From JAWPMV01 sp038527215 (GTDB taxonomy: Bacteria > Bacteroidota > Bacteroidia > J057): a stretch of 57,705 nucleotides of DNA. The position numbers and the translations under genes were made by a program. The first letter of the stretch is position 1. The number at the start of each line of letters is the position of its first letter. Shown here piece by piece: positions 44,298 to 53,014 of the stretch. The stretch spans positions 1 to 57,705 of the forward strand of contig JBCBGC010000038.1 in NCBI GenBank assembly GCA_038527215.1. Reading direction: 5' to 3'. Under the pieces are notes generated by a model. That model did not search any database. It saw nothing but the letters and a program-made list of their open reading frames with translations, and was not told the origin of the DNA.

Positions 44298-47200
44298 TTA
44301 TCCCTCCTTCGGCGTCAACCACTGATACAGCACAGGTACGATCAGCAGGGTCAGAATGGTAGAAGATACCATCCCGCCAATGATGGTCCAGCCTAGCGGG
44401 GCCCAAAGGTTGCTACCACTCAAGGTCAGCGGCAACAGTCCCAGGATGGTCGTCAGGGTCGTCAACAGGATAGGGGTAAAACGGGTCTCACTAGCCTGCT
44501 GCAAAGCCTCTCTCAAGGGCAGGCCTTTGGCCCGAAGCTGGTTGGCGTAGTCCACCAGAATGATGGAGGTATTCACCACAATCCCTACCAGGGAGGTAAA
44601 GCCCACAAAGGCCAGGAAGGAGAAGGAATAGCCTGCCAGGAACAAGGCCACAATCGAACCACTGAAGGCCAAAGGAATCGCAGAAAGCACCACAAAGGGC
44701 TGACTGAAAGATTTAAACTGCAGCACTAACACGGCAAAGATGCCCAGGATGGCGATGAGGAGCATTTGTCCCAAATCCCCAAAGGACTCCTGCTGGGTTT
44801 GGTACTCGCCAGCAATAAAGAAACTGTAGCCGGTAGGCAGCTTAATCTTATCCAGGTCATTGATCAGGTCTTGGGTAATGGAGGTAACATTGTAGCCATC
44901 CATCACATCCGCAGTCACGATGGTGTTCCGCTCCAAATCATAATGGTTGATCTTAGAAGCATCTGCCTGGAATTGTAACTGGGCTAATTGAGAAAGCGGT
45001 ACCTGGGCCCCGGCCTGACTGGCTACGGCCACGCGCTGAAAATCTGAAATCCGGGCATCCTCCCCTTTATCCATGCGCACCGTAATGGGGTATTTTTCTC
45101 CATCATCCGTATTCATAATCCCCAATCGGTTACCCGTCATAGAGGTTCGCACCGCAAAATCTATGTCAGCGAGTTGTACGCCGAGCATACCCGCCTTGTC
45201 CCGTTTAATCTTGGTCCTCAGCGTGGTTTTACTCTGGGCGAGGGGGTTGTCTACGTTGATGACCCCTTCCTTGCTGGCGATCAGTGCCTCCAGCCCCAGG
45301 GAATAATGTCGAATAGAATCCAGGTTATCTCCAATGACCCGAATCGCAATGGGCGCTTCGGAGGGCGGACCATTTTTCAGTTCATTTACGGTAATCCGGG
45401 CGCCAGTGTAGCCGGCAAACTTTGACCGCAGTTTATCTATGGTCGCATAAAAGCTTCGGTTCTCCCATTTTTCCAGATGAGCCAACACCTGCGCATGTTG
45501 CTTATCGAAGTTTTTAGGAATGAGGTTGTAATAAATCTGGGGATTGCCATGCCCTACATTGGTTACATGCCCTCTGACCTCCTCCATGCTGTCCAAGACC
45601 GACTCAACAAAGAGCGCGGCTTCATTGGTGCGTGTCAGATTGGTGCCTTCCGGGGTGTTGATATTGATGACCAATAAAGGTTTATCTGCCGATGGGAAGA
45701 AGCTCACGCCTACGTATGGGAACAAGGCGATACTCCCGGCGAGGGAAGCTACGCCCAGCAATACCATCACAACTGGGCGGGCCAGGGCAAAATTCAAGGC
45801 GCCCCGATAGACATTTTGTACCAGACCTTGCATAAAGCGCTCTACGGCGTTCAGTTTATCGCTTACTTTCTTCCGCATCAGTTTACTCGCCAATAGCGGC
45901 GTAAGGGCCAGCGCCAGCACCAGAGAAGCCAGCAGGCTAAAAATCACCGTGATCGGCATCGATTGGATAAACTGTCCGGTACCTCCGCCAAGTTGGGTCA
46001 TAGGGAAAAAGGCCAGCATGGTGGTGGCTGTAGAACTCACCAGGGCCCAGCCCACCTCAGAAGTGCCTTTGGCGGCGGCTTCTTTAAGCGGCATGCCTTG
46101 TTGGACGAAGCGGGAAATGTTTTCCACGACCACAATGCCATTGTCCACCAGCAAGCCCAGGGCGATCACCAGCCCGGCAATGGAGATTTGTTGTAAGCCA
46201 AAGCCACTGAGGTCCAGGAGGAAAATGGCAATCAGAATAGAGGTAGGAATCACCGTCATCACGATCAGGGAGTTCCGAATACCCAGAAAAATCAGGATAA
46301 CCACCCCTACCAGCAGGATTCCTTGCAAGAGGTTGATGAAGAAATCATTGATCCGTGCAGACACCGCGGGTCCTTGTTCGAAGGCGTAATTCAAGACCAT
46401 ATTTTCCGGCAGCAAGGGTTTGAAGGCTTCCACCTCTTTCTCCAGCGCCTCTACAATGGCCAGGATGTTCTTGCCTTTCTTTTGGGTTACGGAGACAAAA
46501 AGTGCCCTTTCGCCGTTCATGCGAGCCAGGTATTGCTCGTCTTCATAGCTCAGGTACACTCGGGCTATATCCTTGAGGTGAACCAGCTTCCCGTTACGGG
46601 AAGCAATGACGGTTTCCTTCAGTTCTTCCACCGATTTATAGCCGCCACTGGTTTTGAGGGCAAAAGACCGGGTTCCGGCTTTCACTTCTCCACCAGGAAT
46701 GTTGGCATTGTTGCTTTGAATGATACCCGCCAGTTGGTTGAGCGGAATCTGCAAGCGGGCCATTTTCTCCATATCCAGGGCAATGCGGACTTCTTCCTCA
46801 GGATAGGCTTCAAGATCCACGGTCCGGACGCCGTCCACTTTTTCCAGTACCCCTTCTAGTTTCTCGGCCCAGTCCAGTAATTCATTATAAGGGGCCGTAG
46901 GGGAAAGCAAGGCCAGTTGCAGAATCACCACATTCAAAGGGGAGAACTGGGTAACTTCCAGGCTGATCAAGCCATCGGGCAATTCGGAGCGGGCTGCGTT
47001 GACTTTAGCATTTACCTCATCAAAACGGTCATCCACATCTACCTCAAATTCGCTTTCTACATTGATGATAGCTACGCCATCCAGCATGGTAGATTTGATT
47101 TCCCTGACGTCCTCCAATTCATTAAGGCGGTCTTCGATGGGGTCTACCACCAATTGTTCGAGGTCTTCTGGGCTGGTCCCGGGATATACGGCAACGATGT

Positions 47201-47336
47201 TGTGAAAGGGAAAGTCCAGAGCCGGATCTTCCGAACGGGGCATGTTCAGGAAGGACAGAATCCCGGTACTAAGGCCCATGAAGACCAGGACTACTACGAA
47301 AGCGTAGTTGTCTATCGCTAATTTTGGCAATTTCAT
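44298..47336 (-). CDS. RND efflux permease (AcrB/HAE1-like)
   Basis: A 1012-residue inner-membrane proton-driven transporter of the RND family that expels drugs or other hydrophobic compounds. The N-terminal segment (LAIDNYAFVVVLVFMGLSTG), the periplasmic region with YPGTSPEDLEQLVVDPIEDR and the helix-4 area VVENISRFVQQGMPLKEAAA are typical of the family. The C-terminal half repeats the scheme. No metal-site methionine set or CusA signature is obvious. It is the third gene of an operon with the adaptor (20 bases upstream) and TolC genes, under a TetR-type regulator. Substrate unknown. Confidence 0.95.
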   Translation of the reverse strand: MKLPKLAIDNYAFVVVLVFMGLSTGILSFLNMPRSEDPALDFPFHNIVAVYPGTSPEDLEQLVVDPIEDRLNELEDVREIKSTMLDGVAIINVESEFEVDVDDRFDEVNAKVNAARSELPDGLISLEVTQFSPLNVVILQLALLSPTAPYNELLDWAEKLEGVLEKVDGVRTVDLEAYPEEEVRIALDMEKMARLQIPLNQLAGIIQSNNANIPGGEVKAGTRSFALKTSGGYKSVEELKETVIASRNGKLVHLKDIARVYLSYEDEQYLARMNGERALFVSVTQKKGKNILAIVEALEKEVEAFKPLLPENMVLNYAFEQGPAVSARINDFFINLLQGILLVGVVILIFLGIRNSLIVMTVIPTSILIAIFLLDLSGFGLQQISIAGLVIALGLLVDNGIVVVENISRFVQQGMPLKEAAAKGTSEVGWALVSSTATTMLAFFPMTQLGGGTGQFIQSMPITVIFSLLASLVLALALTPLLASKLMRKKVSDKLNAVERFMQGLVQNVYRGALNFALARPVVMVLLGVASLAGSIALFPYVGVSFFPSADKPLLVININTPEGTNLTRTNEAALFVESVLDSMEEVRGHVTNVGHGNPQIYYNLIPKNFDKQHAQVLAHLEKWENRSFYATIDKLRSKFAGYTGARITVNELKNGPPSEAPIAIRVIGDNLDSIRHYSLGLEALIASKEGVINVDNPLAQSKTTLRTKIKRDKAGMLGVQLADIDFAVRTSMTGNRLGIMNTDDGEKYPITVRMDKGEDARISDFQRVAVASQAGAQVPLSQLAQLQFQADASKINHYDLERNTIVTADVMDGYNVTSITQDLINDLDKIKLPTGYSFFIAGEYQTQQESFGDLGQMLLIAILGIFAVLVLQFKSFSQPFVVLSAIPLAFSGSIVALFLAGYSFSFLAFVGFTSLVGIVVNTSIILVDYANQLRAKGLPLREALQQASETRFTPILLTTLTTILGLLPLTLSGSNLWAPLGWTIIGGMVSSTILTLLIVPVLYQWLTPKEG

Positions 47337-47356
47337 GATTTCAGGATTTGCAGTAC

Positions 47357-48439
47357 TTAGTTACGAGCGACAAAAGGACTATCTGAAGGTTGATTCACAA
47401 TCCGGATGGGATTTTCTTTATCTACATAGCGGGCACCCTCCGTGATCACATAGCGAACGCCTCTCAATTCTTCGACGGGTACAGACAGATATTCGTCAGC
47501 TATTTCATAAGAAGAGATGCTGATTTCCTCTACGCCATCTCCGGCTTCATTGGGGACATATAGCAGGACCTTCTCTGAGTTAGCTTCAATCATGGCCGAC
47601 ATCGGTACCCGAATGCGATTGGCAGTCAAGCGGGGAAAGATGGTGGCTTTCCCGATAAATCCATTTTTCACGCTTTTACCTTCCGTCTTTAGGCTAAGCT
47701 CTACTTCAAAGGTGCCAGACATGGGGTCAGACCCCGCAGCAATTTCACTGACTTGCGCCTGAAAACGCTGACCAGGCCAGGCATCTAGCTGTACATCTGC
47801 CGGATCACCTAATTTGAGTTTCACTACGTCCACATCGGAAAGGCCTAGCCGCAGGACCTGGGCGCTGCGGTCTGCCGCGAGAAAGTAAACTGGGTTACCC
47901 GGACCAATGATCTCTCCTTTTTCTGCAAAGCGCTTCAAAATACGGCCGGAGGTCGGAGCATAAATGGCCGCGTGATTTTTATTGAAAGCGGCAATTTCCA
48001 ATTGAGATTTGGCGACGTCCACTGCCGTGGTCAGGTTTTCCACCTGCTCCAGGGTAGCAACGGTATCTTTGTACAAGCGCGTAACCCGGTCAAGGTCCCG
48101 CTGGTATTTTTCGAGATTGGCTTCTGCCTGGGCTACCTGGGCATTGATTTCCTGCGGGTCAAGCCGCGCCAGCAACTGGCCTTTTTTTACCCGGCTTCCT
48201 TCCTGTACGTATACCGCGCTGATCACGCCGCCAATTTTGAAAGCAAGGCGAATTTCTTCTTTTGAAGCAACCATACCACTGGCCATCACTTTGGATGGGG
48301 CATCGTCACGCATCAGGCTTTCGATTTTTACCGGTACCGCAGAAGTTTTCTGCTCCGTTTGTTGGGCAGGTGGGGTAGCTTCGGTGCAAGCTTGGAATAC
48401 CAGTAGCACCATGAGAACCGTAGGGATAAGCGATTTCAT
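47357..48439 (-). CDS. RND efflux periplasmic adaptor, lipoprotein
   Basis: A 360-residue membrane-fusion protein that links the RND pump to TolC. The signal peptide ends in the lipobox FQAC (Cys at 18), so it is lipid-anchored. The lipoyl-like hairpin is split in the usual way: AFKIGGVISAVYVQEGSRVK at about 65-85, a coiled coil (AQAEANLEKYQRDLDRVTRL) and IYAPTSGRILKRFAEKGEII at about 157-177. Beta-barrel and membrane-proximal domains follow. It lies between tolC and the permease gene with short gaps. Confidence 0.94.
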   Translation of the reverse strand: MKSLIPTVLMVLLVFQACTEATPPAQQTEQKTSAVPVKIESLMRDDAPSKVMASGMVASKEEIRLAFKIGGVISAVYVQEGSRVKKGQLLARLDPQEINAQVAQAEANLEKYQRDLDRVTRLYKDTVATLEQVENLTTAVDVAKSQLEIAAFNKNHAAIYAPTSGRILKRFAEKGEIIGPGNPVYFLAADRSAQVLRLGLSDVDVVKLKLGDPADVQLDAWPGQRFQAQVSEIAAGSDPMSGTFEVELSLKTEGKSVKNGFIGKATIFPRLTANRIRVPMSAMIEANSEKVLLYVPNEAGDGVEEISISSYEIADEYLSVPVEELRGVRYVITEGARYVDKENPIRIVNQPSDSPFVARN

Positions 48440-48470
48440 ATCTTTTCAGTGTTGTTTTCTAGTGTAAAAA

Positions 48471-49841
48471 TTAGTCTGAGATGAGTTGTCCGCTGGACCA
48501 GGCTAGCTGCGCCTGCTGGCTGAGCAGCGCATACTGATCAATGGTCAGGGAAATGCGCGCGTTGGTCATCTGGGTCCGAGCCTCCAGGAGGTTCAGCAGA
48601 TTGGCCTGGCCTTCTGCGTATTGCTTATTGATGAGGCGGAAAGCATCAGAAGCGCTTTTCACGCCGGCTTTTCCTGCCTGAATCTTCTTCCGGGCTGCCT
48701 GGGTAGCAAACCAGTTTTGGCGCACCTGGAGCTGGATTTGTTGGCTCACTTCCGCTTTGCGTTGGGTGAGTATTTGCTGCTCTATGGTCGCCTGCTGCAC
48801 TTTGGCTTTGTTTTGCATACCTGTAAACACATCCCACTGTAGAGAGACCTGCGCCAGCCAAAAGCCCTGCTCCCCAAAATTGTAACCGAAGCCCTGGAAA
48901 CCGGCGTCCAGCACCGCGTTGACCTTAGGAGCGATCAGGTTCCGATTCAACGCCACCAATTGAGCATTCGCCTCCTGCGCTTTGTCCAATTGATTGAGTT
49001 CCAGACGTTGGTTGACAGCCTGGGTTTGTAAGGCATCCAGGCTGCCTTCTACCGAAGTGTTTCCAGGCTTTTCTACCTCAATAGGAGATTCCAGGGGTTT
49101 ATTGAGCAAAAAATTGAAATAAGCCTGAGCGGTCTGTTTCTGCGCCTCGGCCTGGGCGACTTCCTGTTGCAGTTTAGAAATTTCAAACTCAGCCTGAGAG
49201 ATTACTTCCGGCGTGGCCTTGTCATTTTTGACCAGGCTTTGGTTGACCCGCAGAATCTCCCTGAGTAAAGGCAGGGTTTCTTCATAAATGTGGGCGACCT
49301 CCAGGCTTTGCAGATATCCGTAGTAGGCCGTGCGGATTTCCCGCACCAATTCCTGCTGGTATACTTCCCGGCTCACCTGCTCCATTTCGGTCAGGGCCTC
49401 CTTGGCGCGCTGGTTGTAGCGGATGTCCGTATTAAGGATCGGCTGGATGACCCGGAATTTGGTTTCCTGGAAGTTGTTAGGCAAAAACTGCTCTTCCACA
49501 TTCTCCAGATCGGTGGGATAAACCTCCGCTTCAAGGAGTTGGTTCAAGCCCGCATGAATGGGATTGAACAAATCCCCAATGGGAAAGCTAATGGCTCGGC
49601 CTCCTCCTGCCAGGGTATAATTGGCCAGGAAAGATACCTGAGGGCGAAAGAGGCCTTTGGCTTCCCTGAGGGCCGCCAGGCTTTTTTCATAACTCAGCTG
49701 TCGGGTAGCCAGGGTGCGATTGCTGGCAATCCCTTCCTGGATGTACTGGTCCAGGATCGGGCTTTGGGCCTGAAGTCCTTCAGAGGGTAAGAAAATACCC
49801 AGGACGAGTAATACCGGGAAAAGTGCGATTTTCAGTTTCAT
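48471..49841 (-). CDS. TolC-family outer-membrane efflux protein
   Basis: A 456-residue outer-membrane channel protein. The signal peptide is LKIALFPVLLVLGIFLPSEG with cleavage before QSPILDQY. Two OEP repeats follow: the first begins about 28 with YIQEGIASNRTLATRQLSYE, the second near 255-450 with QLDKAQEANAQLVALNRNLI and, at the end, QYAEGQANLLNLLEARTQMT. It should form the exit duct of the pump encoded downstream. First gene of the three-gene operon; an operator-like palindrome lies about 140 bases before its start. Confidence 0.94.
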   Translation of the reverse strand: MKLKIALFPVLLVLGIFLPSEGLQAQSPILDQYIQEGIASNRTLATRQLSYEKSLAALREAKGLFRPQVSFLANYTLAGGGRAISFPIGDLFNPIHAGLNQLLEAEVYPTDLENVEEQFLPNNFQETKFRVIQPILNTDIRYNQRAKEALTEMEQVSREVYQQELVREIRTAYYGYLQSLEVAHIYEETLPLLREILRVNQSLVKNDKATPEVISQAEFEISKLQQEVAQAEAQKQTAQAYFNFLLNKPLESPIEVEKPGNTSVEGSLDALQTQAVNQRLELNQLDKAQEANAQLVALNRNLIAPKVNAVLDAGFQGFGYNFGEQGFWLAQVSLQWDVFTGMQNKAKVQQATIEQQILTQRKAEVSQQIQLQVRQNWFATQAARKKIQAGKAGVKSASDAFRLINKQYAEGQANLLNLLEARTQMTNARISLTIDQYALLSQQAQLAWSSGQLISD

Positions 49842-49981
49842 GTCTTTAGAGTTTTCCTTGGTGTAAAAGTCGTTTCTTCTGTAGCATTAGGACCGATTTT
49901 ATTGATGGGCTGTGGAATCAGACCTTTTAATCGTGGCATTTAGGGGTTAAAGACAACATATATTAAACACATCATATTATT

Positions 49982-49994
49982 TGAACACTGTTCA
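49982..49994. promoter_or_regulatory. TetR-type operator upstream of tolC
   Basis: TGAACA C TGTTCA is a perfect 6-1-6 palindrome in the tetR-tolC gap. The same core occurs upstream of tetR, so it is likely the site of that regulator. Confidence 0.7.
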
Positions 49995-50025
49995 GTAACA
50001 GGGCAAAAAAAGGCGCTTATACGCA

Positions 50026-50679
50026 CTAGTTGGGCTTCTGCAACATCTTGGTTGTCATGGACATTACCTGACGCATCAGCGCTTGCTTATCGACCTGTGG
50101 ATAGATCATATCGAGCCTTCTCTTGATCACCAGGGTAACCATGCCATGCATCATTGACCAGATGGCAAAAGTGATGGTGTTTAGATCCTGGTGAGGAAAA
50201 TGGCCTTCTTCAATGCATGCTTGGACCGTGGTGTACAGAATCCCAAATGCTTCACTGACGGCCTCCCATTTCCCTGCGGCCAGGCTATCTTCCCCTTCTA
50301 CCTGCCAAGCCATTTCCTCTACGATGTTCATAGGGGATTCTTCCACAAACATCAGGTCGTATAATTCCGGGTTGTCAAAGGCAAAAGTGAGATAGGCTTC
50401 TCCCAGGGCATTGAGTCTTTCAACCGGATGCTCATGTTTCATCGCGTGAGCCATCTGCTTATTCATCTGCCGAAAGGCCTCCTCATGGATCGCAAAGAAC
50501 AGTTCATCCTTGTTTTTGAAGTAGAGATAAATGGTACCGGGACTATACTCAATATGCTTGGCGATCTTGCGAATACTGGTTTGCTCATAGCCCTCTTCCA
50601 GGAGCATATGTCTACCAGCATCGATGATACGCTGTCGCATTTCTGCCTTCTCTCTTTCTTTTCTTTCGGTGATTCCCAT
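50026..50679 (-). CDS. TetR/AcrR family repressor of the efflux operon
   Basis: A 217-residue TetR-type repressor. The DNA-binding domain is at about 8-58: RQRIIDAGRHMLLEEGYEQT followed by SIRKIAKHIEYSPGTIYLYF. A ligand domain of helices follows (KWEAVSEAFGILYTTVQACI), of the WHG-type effector class. I start at the ATG at 50679 (MGITERKERE); nine upstream residues of the longer frame overlap the promoter. It lies upstream of tolC on the same strand. Near-identical palindromes before its own start and before tolC suggest it represses both itself and the pump operon; the inducer is unknown. Confidence 0.92.
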   Translation of the reverse strand: MGITERKEREKAEMRQRIIDAGRHMLLEEGYEQTSIRKIAKHIEYSPGTIYLYFKNKDELFFAIHEEAFRQMNKQMAHAMKHEHPVERLNALGEAYLTFAFDNPELYDLMFVEESPMNIVEEMAWQVEGEDSLAAGKWEAVSEAFGILYTTVQACIEEGHFPHQDLNTITFAIWSMMHGMVTLVIKRRLDMIYPQVDKQALMRQVMSMTTKMLQKPN

Positions 50680-50712
50680 GAATCTTTTCTTCGGATAACT
50701 AAACAACGCAAA

Positions 50713-50735
50713 TTTACTGAACAGTGTTTAGTAAA
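50713..50735. promoter_or_regulatory. TetR-type operator upstream of tetR
   Basis: A 23-bp near-perfect palindrome: left arm TTTACTGAACA, centre G, right arm TGTTTAGTAAA, with one mismatched pair out of eleven. It contains the same TGAACA core as the site before tolC and lies 34 bases before the tetR start. Confidence 0.8.
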
Positions 50736-50880
50736 CAAGGGAGTTTTTTTACAAGGCGGGGAAAATCCGCCATAAATCTGCAAGAATTCCCGATCAAACG
50801 TCTCCCTTTAACAAGGGGAAAATGAAAAAAGTCTGAGCAATCAGGGTTACCTTTTTCGCTTTTGGACAAGTATTATGTGT
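50736..50880. other. Unassigned sequence before the candidate small RNA
   Basis: About 145 bases with no convincing gene. A minus-strand frame of 78 codons crosses this and the next region, but its peptide is cysteine- and lysine-rich without family features. Confidence 0.4.
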
Positions 50881-50987
50881 ACAGCACCATTTTCCTCGGG
50901 GTTCCCCCGCCACGTAAACGCTTAAAGAAACGGTAAGGCTGTGTCGACAGCATTTAGCGCAATTCAGGTTGGAATTGCGCTTTTTTT
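50881..50987 (+). ncRNA. Candidate structured small RNA ending in a terminator
   Basis: A good rho-independent terminator on the plus strand (50956-50987) has no gene to serve: the 270 bases before it hold no plus-strand frame. In front of it lies a foldable segment: ACAGC (50881) pairs with GCTGT (50938-50942), ACC with GGT inside that, and CGGGG-TTC-CCCCG forms an inner hairpin. It does not fit the tRNA, tmRNA, SRP or 6S patterns I know. Structure only; expression not shown. Confidence 0.4.
50956..50987 (+). terminator. Rho-independent terminator of an unassigned plus-strand transcript
   Basis: AGCGCAATTC and GAATTGCGCT pair perfectly around AGGTTG, followed by seven T in all. Confidence 0.88.
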
Positions 50988-51038
50988 GTGGGGCATGGTT
51001 GGTTTGGAGGAAACTCTTCCTAACACACATTATTTGTT

Positions 51039-51088
51039 GTCATTTTGAAAAGACTTTGGACCTGCAGGAAAAAGGATTCTCCGGGGTC
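51039..51088 (-). repeat. Repeat R2, diverged inverted copy
   Basis: On the minus strand this reads as a copy of R2 (GACCCCGGA at the start, AAAGTCTTTTC later, then TGAC), with about ten differences from the two later copies. Confidence 0.7.
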
Positions 51089-51362
51089 TCGGAGATCGAA
51101 TATTTGCTGAAAGATATTACCTAAGCAAAACTAAACGCCCGCAAGCCTTCTCGAAGCCACAGATCCCGGTACTCCGGGAGAAGACGCGGCTTTTGTGAGC
51201 GGGAATGCTACTCGACAGGCGGCGGGTGACGTGAGTGGTATGCGTAAGGTGAAGTGTATGCTGTGAGAGGCCCAAGATAGCTCACCTCACTACGCTCGGA
51301 TGAGCTTCTAGGGTGACGAGCATGTCGGGGCAGACCCAAGGCCTTCCACCACAATAATATTA

Positions 51363-51414
51363 TCATCCCGGAATGGCCTCCGATTGTAAGGAGGGGGACA
51401 TATCCGGGATCTCT
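51363..51414 (+). repeat. Repeat R1, copy 1
   Basis: Begins TCATCCCGGAATG and ends TATCCGGGATCTC; its ends can pair. The second copy is at 51714-51765, with about nine differences. Confidence 0.8.
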
Positions 51415-51500
51415 CGCTTCGGTACCGGTCTTCTCTAGCTCATTCCGTCTTGTGCATGCAACAAAAGTGTGCTACATGAGGGGAGGTATATGCTGCGAGA

Positions 51501-51572
51501 GACCCCGGATAAGTCTTTTTCCCTGGCGGTCAAAAGTCTTTCCGGGGTGACATGTGAATATGTGAGGGATGG
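51501..51572 (+). repeat. Repeat R2, copy 1
   Basis: A 72-bp element that differs from copy 2 (51808-51879) at one base only. It starts GACCCCGGATAAG and contains CCGGGGTGAC, which can pair with its start. Confidence 0.9.
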
Positions 51573-51713
51573 GCTTTTCTTCGACAAGTATTATCCCTGG
51601 TAGAGGTCGACCTGTGTCTTAACCACAGGCGGTGCATTTTCCATGCGTCTCTCCGGCTATCCCGATGAAATCATCTGCCGCACGATCCCATCACCTCCCG
51701 CACAACATAGTTG

Positions 51714-51765
51714 TCATCCCGGAATGTTTTCCGACCGTAGGGAGGGGGAAATATCCGGGATCTCC
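51714..51765 (+). repeat. Repeat R1, copy 2
   Basis: Same layout as copy 1. Its ATCCGGGATCTC end can also pair with the GAGACCCCGGAT start of the R2 copy that follows, so R1 and R2 form one composite hairpin. Confidence 0.8.
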
Positions 51766-51807
51766 ATGTTCCTGATGTCGTTTGTTGGCTGCCAAAAAGA
51801 TCTTGGA

Positions 51808-51879
51808 GACCCCGGATAAGTCTTTTTCCCTGGCGGTCAAAAGTCTTTCCGGGGTGACATGTGAATATGTGGGGGATGG
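51808..51879 (+). repeat. Repeat R2, copy 2
   Basis: 71 of 72 bases match copy 1, pointing to a recent duplication or gene conversion. It lies 200 bases before the MoxR gene of the CHAT operon. Confidence 0.9.
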
Positions 51880-52077
51880 ATTTGTCTTCGGCATGTAAGT
51901 TGCCCTCCAGCCCTCTTCCGGGTTACTGGAATCTGCGACGTCCAAGGGGGTGCTGAGCGCAAGAGGATGTTCCCCATATCCCACGGTTTTCCGGCTTGAT
52001 TCATAACTGATCTGGCAGAAATTTGCACATATCTGAATAATTTCTTTGATTAAAAATACTTCCTAAGACGCAATAAA

Positions 52078-53004
52078 ATGAATTCCCTATTATCTTCTTC
52101 TTCTTATCTGCCAGATGATGGCTTAAAGGATGTCCTTGATTTGGCCCTGGAATGGGGGATGCCCCTATTGGTGACGGGGGAACCCGGCACTGGGAAAACC
52201 CAGTTGGCATATCATGTGGCCAGGAAACTAGGCTTGGAGAAGCCGTTGATCTTCAATACCAAAACCGATTCTCAGGCCAGAGACTTGTTTTATGCCTATG
52301 ATGCGATCCGACATTTTAGGGAAGCGGGTATGGGGCAACAAAAAAATGCTCTGGATTACATCAGTTTTAACGCCCTCGGCAAGGCCCTTCTGGAATCGGG
52401 AGAAAAAAGAGCCGTGGTGCTGATCGACGAGATCGATAAAGCCCCACGTGATTTCCCAAACGATTTGTTATACGAGATGGAAAATCTGGCATTCCAAATT
52501 AAGGAAGCCACGGTAGTGGAAAGTCAGGAACGTTTGGGCCAGCATGCGCAAGTAAACGAGCAAGGCTTTGTACGGCTAGCCAAACCAGAGCATAAACCGA
52601 TTCTGATCCTCACCAGTAATTCCGAGAAAAACCTGCCGGATGCTTTTTTGCGACGAGTGCTTTACCACCATATAGATTTTCCGACCCCCGAGCGATTGAA
52701 AGAAATCGTTACCCAAAACATAAAGCCATCTCAAAGCCTAGACGAAAAACTGGTCAAAGCCGCCATTGACCATTTTGTGGAAATTCGAGACCTAAGAGGA
52801 TTTCGTAAAAAACCTGCCACTGCTGAGCTGCTGGCCTGGATTCATGTTTTGCATAAGGATGGCATAGACCTGGAAGCGGGCTTAAAAAATGCTGGCACAG
52901 AGGAACTAAAACGCAATATTCTCCGCAGCTATGCCTTGATCGCCAAAAACAAAGAGGACCTGGGGAAGCTGAAAAAAAGCCTTGGCATAAGCAGAATTTA
53001 CTAA
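52078..53004 (+). CDS. MoxR-type AAA+ ATPase of the CHAT operon
   Basis: A 308-residue AAA+ ATPase. Walker A GEPGTGKT is at 34-41, Walker B VVLIDE at 113-118, sensor 1 N181 in LILTSNSEKNLPDAFLRR and the arginine finger pair R192/R193. All active-site elements are present. Compared with the MoxR at 42135 it shares the FPNDLL segment and the DAFLRR end. It has its own insertion at about 144-172 (VVESQERLGQHAQVNEQGFV), which in other MoxR proteins is shorter. It is the first gene of the operon; the CHAT gene starts ten bases after its stop. It would drive an NTP-dependent switch in the system described under findings. Confidence 0.93.
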   Translation: MNSLLSSSSYLPDDGLKDVLDLALEWGMPLLVTGEPGTGKTQLAYHVARKLGLEKPLIFNTKTDSQARDLFYAYDAIRHFREAGMGQQKNALDYISFNALGKALLESGEKRAVVLIDEIDKAPRDFPNDLLYEMENLAFQIKEATVVESQERLGQHAQVNEQGFVRLAKPEHKPILILTSNSEKNLPDAFLRRVLYHHIDFPTPERLKEIVTQNIKPSQSLDEKLVKAAIDHFVEIRDLRGFRKKPATAELLAWIHVLHKDGIDLEAGLKNAGTEELKRNILRSYALIAKNKEDLGKLKKSLGISRIY

Positions 53005-53014
53005 GAAGTGTAGC

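Larger units (their letters stand above)
50988..52077. other. Gene-free, repeat-rich region before the MoxR-CHAT operon
   Basis: About 1.1 kb with no credible gene in any frame. It is occupied by copies of two repeat motifs (R1 and R2, listed separately) plus degenerate related sequence around 51150-51330. The last 60 bases are AT-rich and should hold the operon promoter. No transposase gene is present. Confidence 0.75.

Noticed and set aside
45949..46859. Plus-strand frames of 146 and 178 codons opposite the RND permease
   Set aside because: They lie wholly inside an unambiguous permease gene and show no family features.
50794..51030. 78-codon minus-strand frame beside the tetR promoter
   Set aside because: No family, odd composition, and it runs across the plus-strand terminator and candidate RNA.
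50988..52077. Insertion sequence before the MoxR-CHAT operon
   Set aside because: Repeats are present, but no transposase, terminal inverted repeats of an IS, or target duplication can be seen.
51691..52210. Minus-strand frames in the repeat region before the MoxR gene
   Set aside because: They cover repeat copies or the start of the MoxR gene; composition is proline- and arginine-rich, as expected from GC-rich repeats.
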